Positions 23,860-33,349 are shown, counted from the stretch's first letter. The stretch is 64,000 bases of DNA from Actinoplanes couchii (GCF_016862075.1 NZ_BOMG01000035.1:147226-211225), one strand, 5' to 3'. A program made the numbers and translations. Notes: generated from the sequence alone by a model not told the origin.

Positions 23860-25071
23860 TTACGTCGTCGCCGGGACGAAACAGTGCCCGGCGGCGACCC
23901 GCTCCTCGTGCACCCGGTGCGCGCGGTCCAGCAACTCCATCAGCTCGGCCTGCTGGCGGACCCGCCGCTTGTACTTCTCCGGCAGCTCGGCGATGCGCCG
24001 CTCCTCCACCTGGAGCCGGTGATAGATCTCGTCGCAGTAGGCCGGATCGGTCTCGATGTCGAGGAACTCGTTGGCGTGCCGGCGCGCCGCGGCCATCGCG
24101 GTCTTGGCCCGGCCCTTCGGGCTGAGCAGCGACGCGACCACGGTGATCACCAGGACACCGATGATGAACCCGAGTGACGCGGCGGTCGGGATCTCGATCA
24201 CGTTCACGTGCTCACCGTCGTTGATGAACGGCACGTTGTTCTCGTGCAGCGCGTGCAGGGTCAGCTTCACGCCGATCAGGGCCAGGATCGCGGCCAGCCC
24301 GTACGACAGGAACACCAGCCGGTCCAGCAGGCCGTCGATCAGGAAGTACAGCTGCCGGAGCCCGAGCAGGGAGAACGCGGTGGCGGTGAAGACCAGGTAG
24401 ACGTTCTGGGTGAGCCCGTAGATCGCCGGGATCGAGTCCAGCGCGAACAGGATGTCGGTGCCGCCGATCGCCACCATCACCAGCAGCATCGGGGTCAGCA
24501 CCCGCTTGCCGTCCTGCACGGTGAAGAGCTTGTCCCCGTCGTACGTGTCCGAGGTCCGCAGGAACCGCCGGGCCAGCCGGATCACGAAGTTGTCCGGCGC
24601 CTCGTCCTCGTCGCTCTTGCCCTTCAGCAGGTTGCCCGCGGTGATCAGCAGGATCAGCCCGAACAGGTAGAACACCCAGGCGAACCGATTGATCAGCGCC
24701 GCGCCGAGCAGGATGAACCCGGTCCGGGCCAGCAGCGAGAAGACGATGCCGAACAGCAGCACCTTCTGCTGATCGGCGCGGGGCACCTTGAAACTGCCCA
24801 TCAGCAGCAGGAAGACGAAAAGGTTGTCGACCGACAACGCCTTCTCGGTGACGTAGCCCGCGAAGTACTCGGCGCCCATCGTGGAGCCACCGAACACCCA
24901 CAGCCCGGCTCCGAACAGGAGCGCGATCGCGATGTAGATCGCCGACCAGCGCGCCGCCTCCGGCAACGTCGGGATGTGCGCCCGCCGCACATGGAAATAG
25001 AAGTCGAAAAGCAGTAGAGCGACGATCGCTACGACGGTCAGGACCCACACCACACCGGACACCGGCTGCAT
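23860..25071 (-). CDS. TerC-family integral membrane protein
   Basis: 403 aa with about nine membrane helices. TerC signatures are present: TEKALSVDNLFVFLLL in helix 3 and GGTDILFALDSIPAIYGLT, whose acidic residues in the membrane are thought to bind Mn(II) or other cations. Members are implicated in tellurite resistance and in Mn export that supports metalation of secreted proteins (Alx, MeeF/YceF). A cytoplasmic C-terminal tail of about 90 charged residues (KTAMAAARRHANEFLDIETD) is an extension beyond the core. No yybP-ykoY riboswitch is seen upstream. Confidence 0.88.
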   Translation of the reverse strand: MQPVSGVVWVLTVVAIVALLLFDFYFHVRRAHIPTLPEAARWSAIYIAIALLFGAGLWVFGGSTMGAEYFAGYVTEKALSVDNLFVFLLLMGSFKVPRADQQKVLLFGIVFSLLARTGFILLGAALINRFAWVFYLFGLILLITAGNLLKGKSDEDEAPDNFVIRLARRFLRTSDTYDGDKLFTVQDGKRVLTPMLLVMVAIGGTDILFALDSIPAIYGLTQNVYLVFTATAFSLLGLRQLYFLIDGLLDRLVFLSYGLAAILALIGVKLTLHALHENNVPFINDGEHVNVIEIPTAASLGFIIGVLVITVVASLLSPKGRAKTAMAAARRHANEFLDIETDPAYCDEIYHRLQVEERRIAELPEKYKRRVRQQAELMELLDRAHRVHEERVAAGHCFVPATT

Positions 25072-25080
25072 CCGCTCATC

Positions 25081-25824
25081 CTAGGGCTGATCGGGGTCGG
25101 TCACCGCGGCACGCAACTGTGACGAGGTAAGGAACAGAACCCCGTTTAGATTCGCGCCCCGCAGATCCGTGCCGCGCATGTCGGCGCCGGTGAAGTCGGC
25201 CCGCCGCAGATCCGTGTCGCGCAGATCGGCGCCGATCAGGAGCGCACCCCGGAAACTCGCCCCGCGCAGATCCGCGCCCCGCATCCGGCGCCCGATCAGA
25301 TGAGCTCCGCTGTGGTCCGGGCCGCGGTGCCCGCTGCGGGCCGCCGCACTGGCACGGCGCAACAACGGCACGACCTTCCTGCGGTACGAGTCCAGATCCA
25401 GTTTCCGCGGATCCGGGGTTCCGGCCAGGGCGTCGGTCTCCGCCAGCGCGACACGTAGTTTCGGGTGCAGCCGCCGGGTCTCGTCCAGCTTCAGCGCCTC
25501 GGTCAGGTACCACATCAGCTCGTGCAGCTGCCGCACCACCGGGAGCGCCGCGAACATCTCCGCCGCCACCGCCCGGTCCGACCGCCAGTCGCCACCGCGC
25601 TCCCGTGTGATGCGCTGCCCCGCCCCGAAACAGACGAACACCACACAACCGGGAAAACCGAGCGGAATCAGCTTCTCGTGGACCGTGCACCGAAAGTCGT
25701 CACCCAGATTCCGGCAGGCCCGCCCCGCCGGCTTGTCGACGGCGAAATCGGACGACTTCGAGAAAGCGGGCGCCACACAACAGAGGGCGGCACACCGGGA
25801 ACAATCGGCAGCGAGTTCGGTCAT
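25081..25824 (-). CDS. Cys-rich N-terminal domain fused to pentapeptide repeats
   Basis: 247 aa. The first 70 residues carry eight cysteines (DCSRCAALCC, RACRN, FRCTV, GCVVFVC), a likely metal or Fe-S site. A helical middle follows. The C-terminal 60 residues are pentapeptide repeats of A(D/N)LRG type (GADLRGASFRGALLIGADLR and onward), which form a right-handed quadrilateral beta-helix. Quinolone-protecting repeat proteins (MfpA, Qnr) are much longer in the repeat part, so that function is not implied. It begins upstream of terC on the same strand, 9 nt between the genes. Confidence 0.8.
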   Translation of the reverse strand: MTELAADCSRCAALCCVAPAFSKSSDFAVDKPAGRACRNLGDDFRCTVHEKLIPLGFPGCVVFVCFGAGQRITRERGGDWRSDRAVAAEMFAALPVVRQLHELMWYLTEALKLDETRRLHPKLRVALAETDALAGTPDPRKLDLDSYRRKVVPLLRRASAAARSGHRGPDHSGAHLIGRRMRGADLRGASFRGALLIGADLRDTDLRRADFTGADMRGTDLRGANLNGVLFLTSSQLRAAVTDPDQP

Positions 25825-26091
25825 TTATCCGGTTCCGTATTAGCTGTTGGTTTCGTGTTCGGCGCTTGCTCCGACGAAATGCGGCCGATGACCGAAATCG
25901 CCGTGCGTAACTTTACCGGCACCGTCCACTGCAATATTCCTCACGGGCCGCCGAGAGAGACCACATGGGGTGGCACCTGCGGGTAGGGTGCCCAGACGGG
26001 AAGACGATGACCTTGCAGGTCGATCCCGATAACGTCGGCGTTCAATACCGATGCGGGTGCCGGACGCTGCCCCATGACGGAGGACCATTCA

Positions 26092-27387
26092 ATGCACGTA
26101 CGACCGAAAAAGAATCTCGGCGTGAGCGCCGCGGTCGGCTCACTCCTCGCGGGCACGGCACTGCTGTTCCCGACCGCTTCGGCATCAGCCGCCACCGCAC
26201 CGACGTTCGACATCGTCCCGCTCCGCACCGGTTTCGGTCCGGTCACATTGAGCGGAACCGCCGAGCCGAACGCGACAGTGAATCTGTACGAGTACGCCTA
26301 TGTCTGGGGCTACAACTACAGCCAGTCGCGTCTCGCCCAGGAGCGGGCGAACAACTACACGACCGGTGGCTACGTCACCACGACGGCCAACTCCAGCGGC
26401 CGGTGGACCATCTCGCGGGACCTCGACTCCGGGCACGTGTTCATGGTCGGCACCGCCGACGGCTACTCGCAGATCCGTAAGGCCGCCCTGCGCGTCAAGG
26501 CCGACCTCAACGTGACCGCGAGCAACGGCACAGTGAACTTCTCGGTCAACGCCGACCCGTCGCAGCCCGGCCTGCCCGTGGCGATCCAGCGCTACTCGAC
26601 GTCCGGCGGCTGGAGCACCATCGCCTCCGGCGCCACCGTGCAGGTCGGCAACGCCGCCACCTACACCGGATCGGTCGGCAGCCAGCCGTCCGGCACGTCG
26701 TACTACCGCGCGTTCCTCCAGGGCGACGACACCAACTGGGCCGACCAGTCCAACTACATCGTCGCCAACTACTCGGAGAACCAGCCCGCCGGCAACGGCG
26801 CCGGCAACGGCACCCCGCCGGGCAACCCGCTGCCCACCCCGGTCTACGACACCGGCACGGTGACCCCGCCGCCGGCGACCTCCTCGCCGACGCCGCGCCC
26901 GTCGGCCTCCTCGACGTCACCGACGCCGCGCCCGAGCTCCAGCTCGCCGTCCTCGTCGCCCACGCCGAAGCCGACCACTCCGAAGCCGACGACCCCGGCG
27001 CCGTCCGGCCCCGCGGCGGGTTCGGTCCAGTTCACCCGGATCCAGTACAACGCGCCCGGCGTGGACAGGAAGACCAACACGAGCATCAACGGTGAGTACT
27101 TCCGTCTGACCAACAAGACGAAGAAGTCCATCAACCTGAAGAGCTGGACGGTGAAGGACGCCGCCGGCAACCTGTACCGCTTCACCACCAACTACACCCT
27201 GGCGGCCGGCAAGAGCGTCGTGGTCCGGACCGGCAAGGGCACCAACACCACGGCCACCCGCTACTGGGGCAAGAAGTACCACGTCTGGAACAACAGCGGC
27301 GACACCGCCTACCTGCGAACCGACAAGAACAAGCAGATCGACACCTGCAAGTGGACCAAGCCCGGCAAGGGCTACACCACCTGCTGA
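26092..27387 (+). CDS. Secreted protein with C-terminal lamin-tail domain
   Basis: 431 aa. Signal peptide VSAAVGSLLAGTALLFPTAS with cleavage near ASASA. Residues about 35-240 form two Ig-like/beta-sandwich segments. A Pro/Ser/Thr linker of about 65 residues (TPRPSASSTSPTPRPSSSS) follows. The last 110 residues are a lamin-tail domain (GEYFRLTNKTKKSINLKSWT, KDAAGNLYRF, AYLRTDKNKQIDTCKW). Bacterial lamin-tail domains occur on exported proteins, often in spore-forming or nuclease contexts. ATG 26092 has GGAGG 9 nt upstream. The upstream 267 bp have lower GC. A strong terminator follows. Confidence 0.82.
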   Translation: MHVRPKKNLGVSAAVGSLLAGTALLFPTASASAATAPTFDIVPLRTGFGPVTLSGTAEPNATVNLYEYAYVWGYNYSQSRLAQERANNYTTGGYVTTTANSSGRWTISRDLDSGHVFMVGTADGYSQIRKAALRVKADLNVTASNGTVNFSVNADPSQPGLPVAIQRYSTSGGWSTIASGATVQVGNAATYTGSVGSQPSGTSYYRAFLQGDDTNWADQSNYIVANYSENQPAGNGAGNGTPPGNPLPTPVYDTGTVTPPPATSSPTPRPSASSTSPTPRPSSSSPSSSPTPKPTTPKPTTPAPSGPAAGSVQFTRIQYNAPGVDRKTNTSINGEYFRLTNKTKKSINLKSWTVKDAAGNLYRFTTNYTLAAGKSVVVRTGKGTNTTATRYWGKKYHVWNNSGDTAYLRTDKNKQIDTCKWTKPGKGYTTC

Positions 27388-27403
27388 CAACCCGGACCCA
27401 AGA

Positions 27404-27440
27404 AGAGAAGGCCCCGGCGAATCCCGCCGGGGCCTTCTCT
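27404..27440 (+). terminator. Intrinsic terminator after the lamin-tail gene
   Basis: Arms AGAGAAGGCCCCGGCG and CGCCGGGGCCTTCTCT around AATCC, 17 nt after the stop codon. Confidence 0.85.
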
Positions 27441-27481
27441 CTGAACTGGGAAAACAGCACCCAGACCCCTGAAGCAGGCCC

Positions 27482-27723
27482 CGTTTTGCAGTACGCGGAG
27501 ACCGTGCGGTAGGGTTTACACATACCGACGCGGGGTGGAGCAGCTCGGTAGCTCGCTGGGCTCATAACCCAGAGGTCGCAGGTTCAAATCCTGTCCCCGC
27601 TACGAGTGCAGAGGGCCTTTGTTCGCGGAAAACGCGAACCGGGGCCCTCTTCGCGTTTCCTGGGGGGCCGAGCCCCCCAGACCCCCGCGTCACGGTGGGC
27701 GCTGCTGGCGGCTTGCCGGCGGG
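27482..27723 (+). repeat. 242-bp inverted repeat, left copy, carrying an initiator tRNA gene
   Basis: Matches the reverse complement of 28889-29130 without visible gaps and with about ten mismatches, clustered at the ends. It spans the upstream region (AGGGTTTACACAT), the whole tRNA and two hairpins downstream: AGAGGGCC/GGCCCTCT with inner TTCGCG/CGCGAA at 27610-27650, a terminator, and TGGGGGGC/GCCCCCCA at 27661-27679. Confidence 0.9.
27529..27602 (+). tRNA. Initiator tRNA-fMet (CAT), copy 1
   Basis: 74-nt cloverleaf with no encoded CCA. Initiator hallmarks: an unpaired 1-72 position (C1, T72) and three G-C pairs flanking the anticodon loop (GGG-CTCATAA-CCC). The T-loop reads TTCAAAT. A hairpin terminator follows 7 nt later. 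Confidence 0.95.
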
Positions 27724-27890
27724 TGATGGCCAGGCCTCGCGTGGTCGCCGGCTTGCCGCCGGGATGGGCGTCGCGGGTTGTTTACGGGATGGGCTGTTCC
27801 CGGCCACCTGGGTGACACTGAACCAGGAGTTATGGGGAGCGTCGTCTATATAGGCTCCGGTCGACGAATGACGACGATCCGGGGGATCAG

Positions 27891-28709
27891 ATGTTCACGT
27901 TCAGCCGTAAGAGAATGGCGGCCGTCGGGGCTGCGGCCATGGCAGCGACCGCCGGTGTGGCCCTGTTCGCCTCGCCGGCGCAGGCCGCCACCGCCGCCAC
28001 CGCCGCCACGGCAAGGGTGGCCGGTGCCAAAGGTGCCTACGTCACGTTCACCGCCGCCTCCGGTCAGGCCAACTCCCTGGTCATCACCATCTCCGGCCGA
28101 ACCGTCACGCTCGACGACAAGGTGGCGATCAGGCCCGGCCGGGGCTGCAAAGCGGTCAAGGGCGACAAGACCAAGATCAAGTGCACCACGTCCGGCAAGC
28201 CCACCCAGATCAGCGTGAAGCTGGGCGACAGGAACGACACGGTCACCAACCGCAGCGCAACCCGCCTGGTGGCCGACGGCGGCCCCGGCAACGACTTCCT
28301 GCGGGGTGGTTCGGTCACCGACTACATCCACGGTGGCACCGGCAACGACACCGTCTTCGGCGGCCCCGGCAACGACACCCTCAACGGTGACGACGGGGTC
28401 GACGACGTGCAGGGCGGCAACGGCGACGACCACCTGTTCGGCGGCCGGGGCAACGACAAGATCGAGGGCGGCCCCGGCAAGGACCACATCTACGGCCAGC
28501 GAGGCAACGACACCTTGATCGGCGGCACCCTGAACGGCAACGCCCCCGACAGCGACGACGTGATCTCCGGCGGAATCGGCAACGACCTCCTGCTGGGCGG
28601 CCCCGGCAACGACACCCTCTACGGAGCCTCAGGCAACGACACCTTGGTAGGCGGCCCCGGCAACGACACCCTCTACGGAGGCGCCGGCCAAAACAAGCTA
28701 ACCCAATAA
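27891..28709 (+). CDS. Secreted RTX-type calcium-binding repeat protein
   Basis: 272 aa. Signal peptide [20 protein letters not shown] with cleavage near AQA. After a small beta-rich segment (about 45-130) come eight or more GGxGxDxLx nonapeptides ([44 protein letters not shown]), which bind Ca2+ and fold into a beta-roll once outside the cell. There is no protease, lipase or adhesin domain and no type I secretion tail, so export is by Sec. ATG 27891 follows GGGGGATCAG. The gene lies between two inverted copies of the initiator tRNA locus. Confidence 0.88.
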   Translation: MFTFSRKRMAAVGAAAMAATAGVALFASPAQAATAATAATARVAGAKGAYVTFTAASGQANSLVITISGRTVTLDDKVAIRPGRGCKAVKGDKTKIKCTTSGKPTQISVKLGDRNDTVTNRSATRLVADGGPGNDFLRGGSVTDYIHGGTGNDTVFGGPGNDTLNGDDGVDDVQGGNGDDHLFGGRGNDKIEGGPGKDHIYGQRGNDTLIGGTLNGNAPDSDDVISGGIGNDLLLGGPGNDTLYGASGNDTLVGGPGNDTLYGGAGQNKLTQ

Positions 28710-28718
28710 CCCCCACAA

Positions 28719-28756
28719 ACGTCGAAGGGCCCTCAATCCCGCGGGCCCCTCAACGT
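28719..28756 (+). terminator. Terminator-like hairpin after the RTX gene
   Basis: ACGTCGAAGGGCCC pairs with GGGCCCCTCAACGT (12 of 14 positions) around a 10-nt loop, 9 nt after the stop. Confidence 0.6.
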
Positions 28757-28888
28757 CTGCGTCTTGGTGAATGCTGTCGTCGATTGCTGACGGGTTGTCT
28801 TTCGGACTGCCTCGAAGCCCCGGGTGCTCAGCGCGCGCTGTCGCAGGGCGGGAGGTTTCGCTCGGCTCCAGCCGATTCCGAGAGACAG

Positions 28889-29130
28889 CCCGCCGGCAAG
28901 CCACCAACAGCGCCCACCGTAACGCGGGGGTCTGGGGGGCTCGGCCCCCCAGGAAACGCGAAGAGGGCCCCGGTTCGCGTTTTCCGCGAACAAAGGCCCT
29001 CTGCACTCGTAGCGGGGACAGGATTTGAACCTGCGACCTCTGGGTTATGAGCCCAGCGAGCTACCGAGCTGCTCCACCCCGCGTCGGCATGTGTAAACCC
29101 TACCCCACGGTCTCCGGGGGCCGCAAAACG
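28889..29130 (-). repeat. 242-bp inverted repeat, right copy
   Basis: Mirror image of 27482-27723, including tRNA, its upstream sequence and both downstream hairpins (at 28962-29002 and 28933-28951). The copies face each other across about 1.17 kb holding the RTX gene. Confidence 0.9.
29010..29083 (-). tRNA. Initiator tRNA-fMet (CAT), copy 2
   Basis: The same 74-nt sequence as copy 1 on the opposite strand, with the C1/T72 mismatch and three G-C pairs below the anticodon loop. A Rho-independent hairpin at 28962-29002 follows it. Confidence 0.95.
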
Positions 29131-29142
29131 GCCCCCGGAGAC
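29110..29142. terminator. Strong hairpin between the UPF0182 gene and tRNA-fMet
   Basis: GTCTCCGGGGGCCG and CGGCCCCCGGAGAC around CAAAA; begins 6 nt after the UPF0182 stop on the minus strand. It separates that transcript from the tRNA. Confidence 0.8.
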
Positions 29143-29147
29143 GCTCG

Positions 29148-32126
29148 TCACCCGCTCGGGGTGGGGTTCGGGCTGGCGGACGCCGCCGGGGTCGCCCCGG
29201 ACTGCTGGGCGGCCTGGAAACGCTTGACGGCGTCGTCCAGGGCCTTCATGGCCGCGCCCTCCGCCGCGAAGTCGCCGGACTGCTTGGCGGCCCGCAGGTC
29301 GGCGATGGCCTTGTCGATGGCGGCAGCGGCGGCACCGAGTTCGGTGCTGACGTCGCCGGGCGGCGTGTTGGCCGGTGGTGTGGTGGGTGTCGTGGTGCCC
29401 GGCGTCCCGGTTCCCGGGTTGGTGGGGGTGCCGGTGCTGGGTGCGCCGGTCTTACCGAGTTCGGCGAGGGCTTTCAGGCCCTCTTCCAGGCTGTCCTCGA
29501 GGACGACGTAGGTGCCGCCGTCGCCGTACGACATCAGCACCTTCTGCAGCAGTGGCGCCGCTCCGGCCTGGCTGCTCCGCACGTACACCGGTTCGACGTA
29601 CAGGATGTCGTCGGCCAGCGGCAGTGAGATCAGGTTGCCGTAGAGGACTGTCGCCTGGCCGCCGCGGGTGAGCAGGGCCAGCTGTTGCGACACGCTGTAG
29701 TTGTTGACCATCCGCTGGTGCACCTGGACGGGCCCGGGCACCACCGTGTCGTCGGGTAGTTCGAGGATCTCCAGCCTGGGTTGCCCGCCGACGTAGGACG
29801 CCGAGATCAGGGCCGCCATGTTCTCCCGGTTGAGGGGTGTCACGCCGGCGGTGAGCTGGAATCGGGTCTCGTCCTGCTCGGGCAGTTTGACGTTCAGGTA
29901 GTACGGCGGCTGGAACCCGTCCGACGGGGAGTCGGGCGCGTTCGGGACCTGCCAGAAGTCGTCGCCGGAGAAGAACGTCCGCGGGTCGGTGACGTGGAAC
30001 TTGGTGAGCAGGTTGCGCTGCACCTTGAACAGGTCGGCCGGGTAGCGGAAGTGGTCGGCGAGCGCGGTCGGGATCCGGTCCTTCGGGACGATCAGGTCGC
30101 CGCCGAAGGCCTTGTTCCACGCCTTGAGGACCGGGTCCTGGTCGTCGAACTCGTAGAGCGTGACGGTGCCGTCGTACGCGTCGACGGTCGCCTTGACCGA
30201 GTTGCGCATGTAGTTGACGTCGTCCCGGGCGAGGGCGAAGGAGCCGGTGCCGGTCAGTTCGTCGCGCGTCTCGGTGGCCAGGTTGATCTTCTGGGCGTAC
30301 GGGTAGGTCTTCGCCGTCGTGTAACCGTCGAGGATCCAGGTGATCCGCCCGTTGACGACGGCCGGGTACGGGTCGCCGTCGATGGTCAGGAACGGCGCGA
30401 CCTTGGCCACCCGCTCGCGGGGCTCACGCGTGTACATCAGCTTGGAGTTGCTGTTGACCGCGTCGGAGAGCAGGAAGTTGCTCTCGGTGTTGTGGATCGC
30501 GAACACGAGCCGCCGGAAGAACGACCCGATCTCGACGCCGCCCTCACCGGTGTAGGTGTAGAGCACCTCGCCGCTGTTGGTGCTGGCGTCCTGCGGGCGG
30601 TCGAACTCGACCTTGCGGCCCTCTTCGGCCTGGCCGACGATCGCGTACTCGCTGGACTGCTCGCCGTAGTAGATCCGGGGCTGCTCGGCCTCGAGCGCCT
30701 CGGTCGGGGTGATGCAGGCGCCGGCGCCGGAGTTGTCGCCGCCGCCGATCAGGCCGGAGGCGAAGTACGGCAGGCCGGTGCCGCAGACCTTGTTGGCCGG
30801 CGCCGCCACCAGGCCGTAGCCGTGGGTGTAGACGGTGTGCCGGTTGATCCAGTTGCGCTGCTGGGCGGTCAGCTTGTCGTCGTCGATCTCCCGGGCGCCG
30901 ACCACGTAGTCCTGGGTCTTGCCGTCGATCGTGTAGCGGTCGACGTCCAGTTTCTCGCCGAAGTCGTAGAAACCACGGGACTGCTGGGACTGGGTGAACG
31001 CCTGCGAGACGAGCTGCGGGTCGATGATCCGCACGTTCTGCGCGCTGGCGTCGGTCGGCAGTGATTCGACAGGCCGTTCGTTCTTGGCCTGATACTTCGA
31101 GACCTCGGTGCCCTCCAGGTCGAACGCCGCCCTGGTGGCATCGATCGATCTTTCGATGTATGGCCGTTGCTTCTCGGCGAGGCTCGGCTTCACCTGGAAG
31201 TTCTGCACGGCCAGCGGGTAGATGCCGCCGATCGCGACCGCCGAGATGGCGAGCAGGGCCAGCGAGACACCGGGCCAGACCAGGTTCCGCATGACTGCGT
31301 TGGAGAAGACGATGATCGCGATGGCCACGACCACCGAGATGTACGCCAGGATCTCCTTGGCCGGCAGCAACGCGTTGATGTCGGTATAGCCGGCGCCGTA
31401 CAGCCCCGGGTCCACGTGCTGCTCCAGCAGGAGGGCACGGCGGTCCAGGACGTACGCCACCGCCTTGAGCAGCACGAAGATCGCGACCAACGAGGTCAGG
31501 TGGGCCCGGGCCGCGCTGGTCATCCGGTCGCCGACACCCTGCAGGCGTACGCCACCGAAGATGTAGTGCACCGCCAGCGAACCCAGGACCGACAGCACCA
31601 CCGCGGTGAAGCCGAGACCGAGCAGGTAACGCCAGATCGGGTACTCGAAGATGTAGAAGGAGATGTCGACCTTGAATTCCGGATCGGCGACCCCGAAGGA
31701 TCCGCCGTTACGGAACAGCATCCAGTCGCTCCACCGGCCCATCGCGGAGAGCCCCGCGAAGAAGCCGATGACCAGACCGGTGACGGAGATCCAGGTGCCC
31801 AGACGGGGCGCCAGGATCATTCGGTAACGCTCCAGGGTGGCCTGCTCGGCCGAGTGCGGGCGCAGCAGCGGCCGCAGACGGTACGCCAGGTAGAGGTTGC
31901 CGGCGACGACCAGAGTCATTGCCGCGCCGACGACCAGGAACAGGACGAGCTGGGTGAGCAGCACGCCGGAGAAGACGTTCGTCTTCTTGACCTCGTCGAA
32001 CCACAGGTAGTCGGTGTACGCGTCGATGCCCCACCCGAGGAGCGTGAATAAAATGAAGACCCCGACCAGGACGCCGACGGTGACGCGACCGCGCCGGCTC
32101 ATCCTCGGTAGAGGACTGTTACGCAT
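29148..32126 (-). CDS. UPF0182 family large membrane protein (Rv3193c-like)
   Basis: 992 aa from ATG 32126, the same length I recall for M. tuberculosis Rv3193c. Seven N-terminal membrane helices (VGVLVGVFILFTLLGWGI and onward to about residue 320) are followed by a large extracytoplasmic beta-rich domain (RYTIDGKTQDYVVGAREID, YTHGYGLVAAPANKVC, IYYGEQSSEYAIVG). The C-terminus is a Pro/Thr/Gly-rich linker then an Ala-rich helix. Function unknown across the family; it is conserved beside the PDZ-S16 protease in actinomycetes. An in-frame GTG six codons upstream is an alternative start. Confidence 0.9.
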   Translation of the reverse strand: MRNSPLPRMSRRGRVTVGVLVGVFILFTLLGWGIDAYTDYLWFDEVKKTNVFSGVLLTQLVLFLVVGAAMTLVVAGNLYLAYRLRPLLRPHSAEQATLERYRMILAPRLGTWISVTGLVIGFFAGLSAMGRWSDWMLFRNGGSFGVADPEFKVDISFYIFEYPIWRYLLGLGFTAVVLSVLGSLAVHYIFGGVRLQGVGDRMTSAARAHLTSLVAIFVLLKAVAYVLDRRALLLEQHVDPGLYGAGYTDINALLPAKEILAYISVVVAIAIIVFSNAVMRNLVWPGVSLALLAISAVAIGGIYPLAVQNFQVKPSLAEKQRPYIERSIDATRAAFDLEGTEVSKYQAKNERPVESLPTDASAQNVRIIDPQLVSQAFTQSQQSRGFYDFGEKLDVDRYTIDGKTQDYVVGAREIDDDKLTAQQRNWINRHTVYTHGYGLVAAPANKVCGTGLPYFASGLIGGGDNSGAGACITPTEALEAEQPRIYYGEQSSEYAIVGQAEEGRKVEFDRPQDASTNSGEVLYTYTGEGGVEIGSFFRRLVFAIHNTESNFLLSDAVNSNSKLMYTREPRERVAKVAPFLTIDGDPYPAVVNGRITWILDGYTTAKTYPYAQKINLATETRDELTGTGSFALARDDVNYMRNSVKATVDAYDGTVTLYEFDDQDPVLKAWNKAFGGDLIVPKDRIPTALADHFRYPADLFKVQRNLLTKFHVTDPRTFFSGDDFWQVPNAPDSPSDGFQPPYYLNVKLPEQDETRFQLTAGVTPLNRENMAALISASYVGGQPRLEILELPDDTVVPGPVQVHQRMVNNYSVSQQLALLTRGGQATVLYGNLISLPLADDILYVEPVYVRSSQAGAAPLLQKVLMSYGDGGTYVVLEDSLEEGLKALAELGKTGAPSTGTPTNPGTGTPGTTTPTTPPANTPPGDVSTELGAAAAAIDKAIADLRAAKQSGDFAAEGAAMKALDDAVKRFQAAQQSGATPAASASPNPTPSG

Positions 32127-32231
32127 GACCAACGTTGGCTCCACACTTCGTCTGGCCGGTGTTTCACCTCAGGGTGTCGCATCCGACTGCTATACGCGGC
32201 AGAACTGTCTCCGTCACTACCGGCGTGGGCA

Positions 32232-33260
32232 TCACGACGCCGTGCACGGCTTGGGTGTGCCGCCGGCGACGTAGGTCTCGAGTGCGGTGAGCGCGTCGTC
32301 CACCGTGGCCACCTCGGCCATGGTCAGGCCGGGGACGGTGTTGCGCAGCGCCTCCGCGCAGTTGTCCTTGGGAACCAGGAAGAGCGTGGCGCCGTCGCGC
32401 TTGGCACCGTTCAGTTTCTGCGGGATGCCACCGATCGCGCCGACGTTGCCGTCGTCGTCGATGGTGCCGGTGCCCGCGATGACCTTGCCGCCGGTCATGT
32501 CCTCCGGGCGCATCTTGTCGATGATCCCGAGCGAGAACATCAGGCCGGCGCTCGGCCCGCCGATCTTGTCGAGGTCGATGTTGATCTCGAACGGGTGCGG
32601 CTGCTTGGTGTCGATCTCGATGCCGATCCGGGGGGTGCCGTCCTTGGGGTCGGCCTTGGCGGCGATCTTCGCGGTCCCCGCGGTGCCTGCCCGGACGTAC
32701 GAAATGGTCAGCTCGGTCCCCGCGGGTTTGGCCCGGACCAGGTCGGTGACCTGGCCCGCCTTGGTGATCTGTGTCCCGTCCACCGCGGTGATCACGTCAT
32801 CCGCTTTCAGCGAACCCTCAGCCGCGCCGCCCGCCGTGACGTTCCGCACGAAAACCTGCACCGGATAGCCCAGTTCGCGCAGGGCGACCGTCTCGGCGCT
32901 GGTCTGCGAAGCCTTCCACTCCTGCGCGTTCTGCTCCTGGACCTGCTTCTCGCTCTGGTCCGGCGGATAGATCAACTCGCGGGGCACGACCGCGTCGGAG
33001 TCGCTCAGCCAGCCGCGGATCGCCCACACCAGCTCCACCTGTGACTGCACGTTCACCGTGGTGAGACGCAGTTGACCGGTGGATTTCGAGGTGTCGCCCT
33101 TGGTGACCTGGATGACCTCGGTGCCGTCGGACGAGCCGAGGGTATCGACGGTGGGCCCGGGCTTGAGCACCACGTAGGGCATCGGTGCGACCATGACACC
33201 GGCAGCCAACAGGGCGGTGATCAGGGCGCCGAGGATGACAGTGACTCCGCGACGTCTCAT
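32232..33260 (-). CDS. Membrane-anchored PDZ/Lon-type (S16) serine protease (Rv3194c-like)
   Basis: 342 aa. One N-terminal membrane helix (VTVILGALITALLAAGVMVA), a segment typical of the YlbL family (VVLKPGPTVDTLG), a PDZ domain (about 130-215, VRNVTAGGAAEGSLKADDVI) and a Lon-like proteolytic domain. The catalytic Ser is in GGPSAGLMFSLGI and the Lys in GGIPQKLNGAKRDGA. It probably cleaves exported or membrane substrates. ATG 33260 is chosen; GTG 33278 is possible. Divergent from the DUF2342 gene, as in M. tuberculosis. Confidence 0.9.
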   Translation of the reverse strand: MRRRGVTVILGALITALLAAGVMVAPMPYVVLKPGPTVDTLGSSDGTEVIQVTKGDTSKSTGQLRLTTVNVQSQVELVWAIRGWLSDSDAVVPRELIYPPDQSEKQVQEQNAQEWKASQTSAETVALRELGYPVQVFVRNVTAGGAAEGSLKADDVITAVDGTQITKAGQVTDLVRAKPAGTELTISYVRAGTAGTAKIAAKADPKDGTPRIGIEIDTKQPHPFEINIDLDKIGGPSAGLMFSLGIIDKMRPEDMTGGKVIAGTGTIDDDGNVGAIGGIPQKLNGAKRDGATLFLVPKDNCAEALRNTVPGLTMAEVATVDDALTALETYVAGGTPKPCTAS

Positions 33261-33349
33261 GCGCGTGAGAGTACCCACCCTGTCTGAGTTCTCTCTGAGC
33301 TGATACCTCCCTCCGTCCGCTACGGGCTTTTCGCGCGTACCGTGGGGAC

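Noticed and set aside
25081..25824. Quinolone-resistance protein (MfpA/Qnr)
   Set aside because: The repeat domain is too short and an unrelated Cys-rich domain makes up much of the protein.
25825..26091. Riboswitch upstream of the lamin-tail protein
   Set aside because: The stretch has lower GC and some pairing, but no core of the c-di-AMP, cobalamin or other classes could be matched by eye.
27606..27815. Short open frames immediately after both tRNA copies with the same product
   Set aside because: They read through the terminator hairpins and exist twice only because the repeat is duplicated.
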